Below, one piece after another: positions 54,901 to 64,000 of a DNA stretch of 64,000 nt; position 1 is the stretch's first letter; the number at the start of each line of letters is the position of its first letter. The notes below the pieces were generated by a model. It worked only from the letters and a program-made list of their open reading frames with translations. It was not told where the DNA came from and did no database searches. The translations under genes were made by a program, and so were the position numbers. This DNA is from Trileptium ribeirensis (lineage: Eukaryota > Nematoda > Enoplea > Enoplida > Thoracostomopsidae): positions 1 through 64,000 of the forward strand of contig JASANE010024922.1 of NCBI GenBank assembly GCA_030248225.1, written 5' to 3'.

Positions 54901-56045
54901 GGGCTATAAATGGGGAAATGGGGGCATGTGCAAATTGTGGCCCAAACCTCTTCGCTGCAGAAGTTGTCGGGAGACCCGGTATCGACCTCGAAACCCACCG
55001 CTTTACCTTGGATCAAGATTTGTTGTTTGAATTGAGGCTCGGTTGACATCACCTGTTGAACCCGATTGGATCCCACTTGATGGATGGTGTTAACCACTGG
55101 AAGGCCTCGTTTTTTTGAAAGGCATACGGCTTGAATGTGACCCTTCTTATGGCAGTGATTGCACCCCGTATCCTTGTGACGACAATCTTTACCTGCGTGA
55201 TCCGTCTTGCCGCATCGACCACACGTCCCCTTCGGAAACCGGAACGACCCATGGGGAGACCCGGTTGTCGCGGACTGCTGCGGCTTGACCTTGGGGGTTT
55301 TGCCTGGTTTGCTCCGTTGATTCTGCTTGGAACCCGGGGATATTGAATGAACAGCCCTCGAGGAAGCGCCATATACCGTTTCCTTCGCCACCTTGGCTGC
55401 ATCTTCGGTTTCCATGGCTACCGCGATGGCCCGAGCAAACGTCAATTCGTCATCTTTGATTTTGAATAGCGCCTTGAGTACCGCCTCGTTGTTGATTGAG
55501 CAAATGAATCGGGTCCTCAGGGCTTCGTCAAGCGGATCGGTGATCGCAGGAAAATCGCATGTCACGGCGTCCGCTCGAATCCTGGCGGCGAGCTCCTGTA
55601 CGGTTTCACCCGGTTTGCGTTTCATCGTCGACCAATATTTGAATCGTTCCCGGACGGTGTACAGCTTGGGATCGAATTGAGACTTCATGTAACCCTCGAT
55701 TTCTTCGATGCCCAACTGGTTGACGTCCTTCGGGGGCGATTCCTGTGATGCTAGATTCGCGAGCAGCTTGTACGTCACCGGCGATTGATTAGTGAGGAAG
55801 ATCTGTGCCTGTTTTGCCTTCGGAACGGAATGCGCACCGGCAAACGTGAGAAAGCGGGCCCAGTAGTCGTGCCAGAGCTCGGCACTCGGATCGAACCCAT
55901 TGAACGGCGGAACGATTGATTTGGAACCCTCTGACTCGGACCTTGAAAGGGCGGATATCAGGGCTTGATTTTGTTCGCGCAGCATTGCCATCTGGGCTTC
56001 ATGTTGTTGCTGAAGCACCTTGATCAGTTGAGCGGTTTCTGACAT
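54897..56045 (-). pseudogene. Ty3/gypsy Gag and start of protease, inverted relative to its pol
   Basis: 382-codon - strand frame with a true ATG (MSETAQLIKVLQQQ). A coiled-coil-like start is followed by a retrotransposon Gag core (WHDYWARFL, FKYWSTMKRKPGETVQELA). Two CCHC zinc knuckles (CX2CX4HX4C) lie at about 55127-55230. An aspartic protease start with the catalytic DTG follows at about 54970. The frame then leaves the family pattern after WATI (about 54935) and stops, so the protease is cut. In a normal gypsy element reverse transcriptase would follow on this strand; here it is on the other strand to the right. Confidence 0.9.
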
Positions 56046-56099
56046 ATCAACGATCTGCTACGAAACCCGATAATTGAGGCTGAAGCGGTTTGAGAGACA

Positions 56100-58867
56100 C
56101 ACGGAACGGTTGACCCGAATGATCCACGGACCGACGGAACGATTCGACAGCAGTGCAAAGATCTTTGCCTCCAATTTCCGGATCTCTTCAAACCGGAGCT
56201 GGGTTGTCTCAAGGACTTCGAACTCAAGGTCCAGTTCAAAGCTGATTCGGTGCCAGTGTTCTGCAAGCCACGACCGGTGCCTTTCTCCCTGCAAGCGGAC
56301 CTCGCCCAAGCTTACGACGCTGGAATTGCGAGAGGGGTATGGAAGCCGACTCAGTTCAATAGCTATGGTACGCCCGTGGTGCCGATTCGCAAGCCTCTGT
56401 TGCCGGGTCAATCCAAGTCAAAACTCCGAGTTTGCGGCGACTACTCGGTAACCGTCAATCCCCAGCTGGAATCACACCGTCAACCAATTCCGTTGCCGGA
56501 GGATTTGATGCGCAAGTTGGGTGGTGGATACGGATTCACCAAAATCGACCTCGCCGATGCTTATAATCAGATTCCCCTGGCTCCCGAAAGTCAACGGCAG
56601 CTCGCCCTCAGCACTCATCGTGGGGTGCTTCTTCAACTTCGAAACCCACTGGAGTGGCCGTATATTTGGACGACATCCTCGTCAGCGGAGTGGATGCGGC
56701 CGACCATCTGCACAATCTCAAAGCCTTGCTTCAACGGCTCAGCGATAAGGGTCTTCGATGTCGTTTGGAGAAATGTTCGTTCGCTCAGTCGAAGGTCGAA
56801 TATTTGGGCCACACGATGTCCAACGACGGAATCGCCAAGGGTTCCAAAGTCGACGCCGTTCGGGAGATGCCTCCGCCTTACGACGTAGCAAGCCTCCGGT
56901 CGTTCCTGGGTGCCATTCAATTCTATGGGAAGTTTATCCCGCATTTGTCAACGGTCGTCGCCCCACTCAATCGATTGACAAAGAAGGAGGTTCCATGGCA
57001 ATGGGGTGCTGCCGAGCAAGCCAGTTTCCAACAACTCAAGGATCTGCTGTGCACCGAGACAGTCCTTGCCCATTACAATCCGTCCGTCCCGATTGGAATC
57101 TCGTGTGACGCATCGGAAGTAGGGATCGGAGCGGTCCTCTTTCACCGCTACGATGACGGTAGCGAGCGCCCGATTGCCTACGTTTCAAAAACGCTCACCG
57201 ACGCCCAACGCCGGTATAGTCAAATCCAACGGGAAGCCCTCTCCATTATCTTCGGTCTACAGAAGTTCCATCAATTCCTGTACGGCAACAAATTCATTTT
57301 GGTCACCGACCACAAGCCGCTGCTCTCGCTGTTCCATCCGACAAAGGCAACACCAGCCCTTGCTGCAAATCGACTGGCCCGATGGTCGCATCAACTGCAG
57401 CAGTACGACTACACGATCGAATATCGGAGAACGTCAGAACATGGAAACGCCGATGTCCTGAGTCGTCTCCCCAGGGGGTCCGACATCAAGTTCGACAAAG
57501 ATGAAGGCGAAGCAGACGTCGACACAGTCTGCCAAATCCGAACGATAAGCCTTCAGGTTCGACCAACCGATGCACAATCAATGGCCAAAGAATCCGCGAA
57601 GGATCCTGTTATCTCCCAACTCCTACGCTTTGTGAGGGAAGGATGGCCGTGCGACAAATCTATCGACGCGGGTCGGAGTTTAGAGTCCGTCAACGACTAC
57701 CGCAAGCTGGCCAATTCACTGTCGACACTCCATGGTTGCTTGCTGTACGGTTCCCGGATTGTGGTTCCAACCACTCTACGCCGTTCCGTCCTCCAGCTCC
57801 TTCACACGGGCCATTTCGGAATACAACGAATGAAGCAGCTAGCTCGCACGGCGGTTTATTGGCCGGGTCTCGACAGCGACATCACGGACGTTTGTCGCTC
57901 GTGCGAGGGATGTTCCGCACATCAGAATGCTCCATCCAATGCACCGATCCATCCATGGATGATGCCCGAAAAGCCCTGGAGTCGAGTCCACATCGATCAT
58001 GCCATCAACTTTATGGGCAGTAATTGGTTGGTGGTCGTCGATGCCTACTCCAAATACCCATGTGTACACCCGACAACATCTGTTTCCTCCACAACAACCA
58101 TCGCCTTGCTCCTGGAGGATTTCGCACATTTTGGGTATCCCCACACAATAGTATCGGACAACGGCCCCGCATTCCGATCAGAGGAGTTTCAATCGTTCTG
58201 CCGTGACAACGGAATCGTTCATCTCACCGGAGCGCCCTATCACCCTGCTACGAACGGGGCAGCCGAACGATTGATTCAAACGTTCAAACAGGCCATCCGC
58301 AAGTCATCACTTCCAATCAAAGAAGCGATGCACGACTTCCTCATTCAGTATCGCCGCACACCGCTGGAACCGGGGTTGTCTCCCAGCGAGCTGCTGAATG
58401 GACGGCAAATCCGCAGCAAGATCGATACCTTGCTGCCGTCACCACCGCATGTCGCACAAGGATGCCAATCGCGAGATGCCGCCAAGTCCCATAACAAAGC
58501 CGACAATTCGAAGGTGGGTCGCATCGCTCAAGGATATGCTCTCGGGTCCCCATGCTACGCTCTCTATTGCGGTCCCCGACGTGATCGACAAGCTCGGTGG
58601 GTTCCCGCCGTCGTTACAAAGGTGCTCGGGCCCCGCAACGTCAACGTTCGAGTGCTTCCACGAGGTCCGATCTGGCGCCGTCACATCGATCAACTACATC
58701 CGCGCTTCGTCAGCAATGAAGATGCCGAGCCCGGGGTTGCCCCAATGTTTGCCGAAAATACGCAGGCTGACGATGCGGTTCCGTTTCCGAGCGCTCCCGA
58801 GTATGGCCCCGACAATCCACGCCGGTCAACCCGACAGCGACGTCCTCCAAAACGAGACTGCTGCTAA
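56100..58867 (+). pseudogene. Ty3/gypsy Pol: RT (deleted), RNase H, integrase
   Basis: RT starts within DLFKPELG (about 56195), with PRPVPFSLQ and VCGDYSVTVN, and KIDLADAYNQIPL as the first catalytic segment. Around 56632-56655 a block of the RT palm between LSTHRGVLLQ and the catalytic YLDD is missing and the frame changes. From 56654 a 737-codon frame carries YLDDILVSG, the RNase H segment (CDASEVGIGAVLF, TDHKPLLSLF), the HHCC zinc finger (HTGHFGIQRMK..., CEGCSAHQ) and an integrase core with Asp (VHIDHA), Asp (VSDNGPAF) and Glu (NGAAERLIQ). The RT lesion should abolish activity. Confidence 0.92.
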
Positions 58868-58901
58868 ATCGCTTCAGGGCACTCAAAAGCTGGTCGGGAG
58901 G

Positions 58902-59169
58902 TGTCATGCTATGCACAACCAAACAGCATGAACACTGGTGAAGACTGATGATGTAATCATGAGGAAATCTGATGCAACACATGCAAACGCGTGGGTGTTG
59001 TTGCATCATGCTGTATGATGCAACATTTTTGTATTTAAGCTGCGATCATTCAGTCTTTAGCACTCGTCATGTTTGTTTACTTTGTTGCTCAATAAAGTTC
59101 TCCGTTTCCTGCTTCGCTCACTTGGCTCATTGTTTATCCTAGTTGGTTCCCTTACCCGGGAACACAACA
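58902..59169 (+). repeat. 3' LTR of the gypsy element
   Basis: 268 bp from TGTCATGCTATGC to GGGAACACAACA (TG...CA). It directly follows a purine tract GGTCGGGAGG after the integrase stop. A TATA-like TATTTAAG lies near 59032 and a polyadenylation signal CAATAAAG near 59090. No 5' LTR partner was found in the window, so the limits are inferred. Confidence 0.75.
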
Positions 59170-59740
59170 ATTCGGCTATCCAAAAATCCCAGAGTAGGAT
59201 TCTTCCAGCGTGTGGAAGTTTAGCGTTGAACGCTCAAAGTTGGTCCAAAATGACATGTAACTATGAGGGCAATTTTCTGCCAACTTTGAGTTGCTCAATA
59301 TTTGCCGGTTAAAGGTTCCGGTAGATTTTAGTAAACTTTTACGATAGTTCGGCTGTTAAGCTATGCTAAGACCTATGAGGGCCTATGGGCTACCTTTGCG
59401 TCGGCTGTTATTGAGCTCTAGAAATGGTCCAAAATAGCATGTTTTGGTTGAGGGCTACTTTTGTTGACTCTAATTTCGATACTAGCAGCTTGTTTTACCA
59501 CCTAGTTTGTGACTTCTGAACGTTGAATATGTAATTTAATGAGATATGCACAGCTTTATTCAGCATCTAGTTACAAAATAAACCTAATATCTACCATCTT
59601 GCTGGAAATGTTATGTATGAGTAAACTTATGGTGCGCATTTTACTATCCTCTTTTGTCAAAAGCAATTACCATTCAGTTTTTCACTGAGAACATATTTCA
59701 ATTTTGCATTAAAGACCAAAAATTAGTCCGTTTCATATTT
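59170..59740. other. Spacer between retroelements
   Basis: No gene recognised. Diverged repeats of GGTCCAAAATGACATG and GGTCCAAAATAGCATG suggest repetitive origin. Confidence 0.4.
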
Positions 59741-59744
59741 CATA

Positions 59745-59980
59745 CATTATAATTTCAAAATGTTCGCTAACACATTGGTGTAAAGTACAGGGACCGAATT
59801 CCATTCGCTAATAGCATTATGGAACAAAAAAATCGAATCGGAAACGGCTGTTGAAATGCGACTTTTGTTCTCTAACAACGTTTTGTACATGGTGTTAAAA
59901 GAGGTTGGTTGGGGGCGCATCTTAAGTTTACTCTTGCATTTAAGGTGATATGCCCGTTTTTGACACATTGAAAGGCGCAT
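59745..59980 (-). pseudogene. LINE-like reverse transcriptase C-terminal tail
   Basis: - strand 77-codon frame with FLFHNAISEWNSVP, close to the FFPRTI..WNSLP motif near the C-terminus of jockey/CR1/RTE-type ORF2 proteins. It is preceded by a basic stretch as in those proteins. Only the tail is present. Moderate confidence because the fragment is short. Confidence 0.5.
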
Positions 59981-60149
59981 GAATATAGACGAAAAATTGC
60001 TCTATAAATTGAGACCGATAACACTCATTTAGCTTGAGCGGTTGCAAAGAAATTGCCGTTTTCGTGTATTTTGGGTCTTATTGTCCTGTTCAAAAACCCG
60101 TTTTGGCTCAATAATGCAGCGCAAATAAAAAATAGCAGCACATGATTTA

Positions 60150-60423
60150 GTCTCGGCTGACTAAAATTTGATCAACAGTATTTATTAAGTTGTTGTGGAC
60201 GTGCACCAACTATGAAACAAACTAGACGACGAAGACTTTTAATGTACAGAAAAGACATGTTTATATAGTACATAATAGTGTTATTATTACATCAGTTATT
60301 GCACCATAATGCGTGGCGCTATTGCGTCAGCCAATGTTACGTCAAATGCGTGGTAGGTATTACATCATGTTCACATGTACAAGGTAATTGCATCAGTTCA
60401 CATGTTCAATGTTTAGCCACCAT
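60150..60423 (-). repeat. 3' LTR of second gypsy element
   Basis: On the - strand, a polypurine tract AGAGGGGGAATA (60426-60438) is followed by TGGTGGCTAAACATTG. A TATA-like ACTATATAAACA and ATTAAA/AATAAA signals follow. The far end is not certain, and there is no second LTR in the window. Confidence 0.6.
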
Positions 60424-60439
60424 AGTATTCCCCCTCTAG

Positions 60440-61560
60440 ACGGCAGTCGATAGTCGATCAGGGAACCTGATTTTCCGACCAACCCGTGTAACGCGGCAAT
60501 CGACCGTGGTTGTTGAAGGCGTTAGAGTCGTCGGAGCACTCAAGGGTTCGTTTTCCAGGAAGGCCGGCTTGAGGCGATCGATTGAAACCACCTCCATCTT
60601 TCCGTTTTTGTCGATTGTATAGCATTTAGTGTCTCGTTTGATGACACGGAACGGGCCGTCGCATGGCGGTTGCAGTGGCTTTCGAATAGCACCGTGCCGT
60701 ACGAAGACGAATGACGATTGTTAAAGCGTCGAATATAAGACGGTCGTTGAACTGATCGCTTAGCCGTTGGTTGTAGCTGATGCATGGTTTGTCGCAACTG
60801 ATCAACGAATGTCGAAGGATCAGAGAGCTCTTGGGATGACGTCGAAACCATTTCATCAGGTTGTCTAATAGTGGAATCATAAACCATTTCGGCCGCGGTC
60901 GCATTGATGTCTTCTTTCAGCGTTGATCTTATGCCAAGAAGCACCAGCGGTAGAACTTCCACCCAACGTTGAGCATTGTCGTGGGCTTTGATGGCTGCTT
61001 TGAGCTGTCGATGAAATCGTTCGACCATGCCGTTGGCAAATGGATGGTAAGCCGTAGTTCGGAAATGGCTGACTCCCAGCAGTCGCGTGAGTTGACGGAA
61101 AAGTGATGATTCGAATTGTCGACCGCGATCGGTTGTGATGTATGTGGGAACACCGAAGCGTGAAACCCAACCCGAAAGCAAAGCACTTGCAACGGTTGCA
61201 GCCGTAATGTTGGCAATTGGGACTGCTTCGGGCAATCAGGTGAAACGATCGACGATGATAAGCAGATATGTCTGTCCATCTGAAGGTGGCATTGGGCCAA
61301 CTATGTCAATGTTGATGTGATCGAAACGATGATTGGGCGGAGCGAACTTGCCGCGTGGAGCGCTGGTGTGTCGACCAACATTAGTTCTTTGAAACTCGAG
61401 GCAGGTTTTAGCCCATCGTCGAACATCTTGATTGATGCTTGGCCACACGAATCGTTGTGTAACCAATCGTTGAGTTGCTCGAATTCCTGGATGAAAGACT
61501 GTAAAGACTGTCAAAAGCCGCGCGACGAAGTGCAGTCGGCAACCATGCGGGTGGCACACC
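60440..61560 (-). pseudogene. Ty3/gypsy integrase, broken
   Basis: - strand. The zinc finger region (HPGIRATQRLV, CLEFQRTN) and core (FDHINIDIVGP) are cut by a TGA in place of the usual Arg after DRFT (about 61236). The same frame then continues [20 protein letters not shown] and [12 protein letters not shown], so the Asp, Asp, Glu triad is present. A frameshift near 60715 moves the C-terminal domain to another frame ([12 protein letters not shown]), which ends just before the polypurine tract. Confidence 0.9.
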
Positions 61561-62575
61561 GGTTGATAGGTCGCAAACGATGGGTCGGGGGCTCATTGCA
61601 ACGATAACAGACTTCAGCTGAAGTGACGAATCAGCAGTTGATTGACAAACAGGATCATTCGCTTGTCCGTCGGCTAGTGGGTTGTAGTCGATACCAAGCG
61701 ACATTGCGTTGATTCGAGAGAGGGCATCGATAGCTTGATTGCTGTCGCCTGCTATAAGTAGAATGTCGGTTGTAAACTCAGCAATGAATGACAGATGTCT
61801 CAGCTCGCGTGGCGATTATCGATCAGAACGAGTTTGGAGAGCAAACGTAAGTGGCTTGTGGTAAGTCAAAACGAAGAATTTTCGGCTTCAACCATGTGCT
61901 GGAAATGGCGAATAGCAAGGTATATTGCCAGCAACTCGCGTCCAAACGTGCTGTATCTGGATTCTGCTGGTGTGAGCTGTTTCGAGAAAAATAACAATGG
62001 CTCGAAATTGGCATGGCGCTCTTGTTGTAATACAGCTCTAACAGCGGTGTTGGATGCGTCAACAATGATGCTGATTGGGACATCCGGAAGCGGGTGTGTT
62101 AGTATCGTGGCGGTGGCCAATGCTTGTTTGCACTGTTCGAAGGCAGCGGATGATGTGTCAGACCATTCGATCGATTTGGCTGGTTTCGAACCTCGTGTGA
62201 TACTTGTGAGTGGGGCTTTAATATCGGCACACTGAGGAATGAATCGGTGGTAGAAATTCAGTATTCCCAGGAATTCTTGGAGCTTTTGGTCGTTGTCGGT
62301 TGAGGGAAATCACAGATTGACTGAACTTTGGACTCCAGCGGTCGAATACCATTGCCGTCAACGAAATGACCAAGAAATTCGAGGGATGCGACGCCGAATT
62401 CTCATTTCTGAGGATTGATTGTTATGTCAAACTCGTCAAGTCGTTGAAACAATTGTTCAAGATGATGCTGATGCTATTCGTGACTGCTACTCGCAACGAG
62501 GATGTCATCGAGATACGCATAGCAGGAATCCAATCCTCCTCAAAGAGGTGCATCGCCAAGCCATATAAAACCCCT
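61560..62575 (-). pseudogene. Ty3/gypsy RT-RNase H remnant, 5' truncated
   Basis: - strand RNase H (IIVDASNTAVRAVLQQ, FGRELLAIYLAIRHF) and RT palm (YLDDILVASS, ASLEFLGHFVD) occur in pieces separated by stops and frameshifts. The element stops abruptly near 62575, inside the RT, so the N-terminal RT, protease, Gag and 5' LTR are missing. Confidence 0.85.
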
Positions 62576-62577
62576 TA

Positions 62578-63100
62578 GTGATATACCTTCCGGAAGCCCC
62601 GCAGACCCACGCGCCTTCGGCGCACGGAAAATTTTAGCAATTGTGAGCGAAATTTACAAAACTTTTAAGCTGAACTTCAATATTTGAGAAGAAAATTTGA
62701 CGCAAATTCGCAGAGAGATGTATCTCGCATTATCCTCCGAATATTGAGGTCGCTAGAGGAGCTTCATCTCAATTTGGATTTGCAAAAGGTTTTAAATGTT
62801 TGCATAATAATACCGATATGAACGTAGAATTTTTTTGGAATTCATATTCAAATCTGAAATGTCATAATCTAAAGATATATAATGCAAAGCCCAGAACAAA
62901 CACACCTCAACACTTTTTGTCAAATCGCGTAATACGTGGTGTTGTCTGCCTTGATTTAACTTCAGAAACCTAGTCGGAGACAGGACCCCAAATGCATTTC
63001 GGAAACTTCGTGAATTTCTCAAGTTACATCAAATTTGATAGGCACCTTTGAATCAGATGTATGGGGCGGTATTCACTCCAATTCTGTTTTATCTATTAGT
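62578..63100. other. Break sequence and AT-rich DNA
   Basis: Immediately after the truncated RT is a GC-rich patch with the hairpin GCGCCTTCGGCGC (about 62611-62623). After that the DNA is plain AT-rich. Confidence 0.5.
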
Positions 63101-63109
63101 TTGTTGTAG

Positions 63110-63395
63110 TTAATTCAATACTTTGCTGTACGGCTAAAATGTATAATGCAGCTAATTCAATACATTGCTATACTGCTAAAATATATAATGCAGCTAATTT
63201 AATACTTTGCCGTCCTGCTAAAATGTATACTGCAGCTAATTCAAAACTTTGTTGTACTGCTAAAATGTATAATGCAGCTAATTCAATACTTTGCTGTCCT
63301 GCTAAAATGTATAATGTAGCTACTTTAATACTTTGCTGTCCTGCTAAAATGAATAATGCAGCTTATTCATAAGTTTTCTGTACAGCTAAAATGTA
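63110..63395. repeat. 42-bp tandem array
   Basis: Six to seven copies of TTCAATACTTTGCTGTCCTG + CTAAAATGTATAATGCAGCTAA. Copy spacing is 42 bp. The in-frame open reading (YNAANSILCCPAKM-type repeat) is a by-product of 42 being a multiple of 3. Confidence 0.94.
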
Positions 63396-63399
63396 TAAA

Positions 63400-64000
63400 T
63401 TCATTTTGTATTATATGGTTTGCAGTAACCTACTTTGTCATTGTTGGCTAGCACACAATGTTAATCCTAGTAGCAATTACATTTGCTATAGGTCATACTA
63501 AGATTTGTCACTTTCAACTTTTGGCAAATCTCGTAACGCTTTGTAACCCGGTGGTGCACTAAAGATCAACATTTCGAAAGCGGTACAGTTAAGTAAAGCC
63601 AGTGTACAGCCGATTACAAAAACATTGTAATAAAGTATTAATTGCATTATTGAAAGGTATAGAGGGACGCTATCGGAGTGTCCACTGACAGCGCTAGGAG
63701 GAAAAATCTTAAAATTTCTCTTTTTCTGTAGGTGTAAAATTTCTCTTTCTCTTTTCTTATATCTCATCTTCGAGTAAATGTACATCGACCAAATTATTTT
63801 TCAGTTTATTAGACTGCGCATCTCGTTGACTCGCTTCGCCCGTTGTCTCCGTATCAACTAATTTACCGTAACTGTTTAAGAATGGTAAATCAATCAGCAA
63901 GCCTACCTACGCGTCATTAAGGTTGGCTCATTTAATTTATATAACAATAAATGTTCATTTCACATCCGCACGATCTCGTTGACTCGCTTCGCCCGTTCCG
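63400..64000. other. Window end with repeated GC-rich 23-mer
   Basis: TCTCGTTGACTCGCTTCGCC + CGTT occurs at 63821 and again at 63974, 153 bp apart, in AT-rich DNA. The second copy is cut by the window end. It could be the start of a longer repeat. Confidence 0.6.

Noticed and set aside
55049..58931. Many additional open frames overlapping the gypsy element on both strands
   Set aside because: They are antisense or out-of-frame shadows of Gag and Pol in a GC-richer sequence.

Overview
This is a eukaryotic, AT-rich, intron-rich window, most likely from an invertebrate animal. The evidence is one multi-exon gene of an animal-type scaffold family (PDZ-SH3-guanylate kinase), kilobase-size GT-AG introns, and a dense mix of Ty3/gypsy, hAT, mariner, SINE-like and MITE-like repeats. 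I cannot assign a phylum from sequence alone. There are no operons, rRNA genes, functional tRNA genes or CRISPR arrays.

The one host gene I can support is on the + strand from 18346 to 49141. Eleven exons join without frame conflict into 1296 nt (431 codons plus stop). They encode the C-terminal three quarters of a membrane-associated guanylate kinase homologue of the MPP2/MPP6/Varicose type: end of the linker, PDZ, SH3, a short HOOK region with a 30-nt microexon, GK domain, and the terminal QQWVPMSWL signature. The usual N-terminal L27 exons were not found; they may lie further upstream or be too short to recognise.

Layout. 1-18.3 kb: no recognisable exons; many short tandem arrays (periods 73, 98, 137, 164, 62 and 36 bp), MITEs, and three element families whose ends are short GC-rich tandem motifs (CCGGAACC, CCCGACCC, CCCGTACCC). 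18.5-31.3 kb: a 12.8-kb intron packed with tandem arrays (about 50, 84, 39, 360 and 104 bp), the last a 2.2-kb satellite with higher-order structure that ends about 200 bp before a PDZ exon. 31.3-49.1 kb: the remaining exons, with introns holding a long foldback element, a mariner relic that starts 16 bp after a splice donor, three copies of a tRNA-like SINE family, a 155-bp array, MITEs, and an internally deleted hAT with a perfect 8-bp target-site duplication. 49.1-53.1 kb: AT-rich downstream DNA with one MITE copy.

53.1-64 kb: retroelement territory. A Ty3/gypsy element has its gag-protease block on the - strand, head to head with reverse transcriptase-RNase H-integrase on the + strand, plus a 3' LTR. 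A LINE-like tail follows, then a second, decayed Ty3/gypsy element on the - strand. Both gypsy elements carry disabling lesions and look inactive. The window ends in a 42-bp array and a repeated GC-rich 23-mer.
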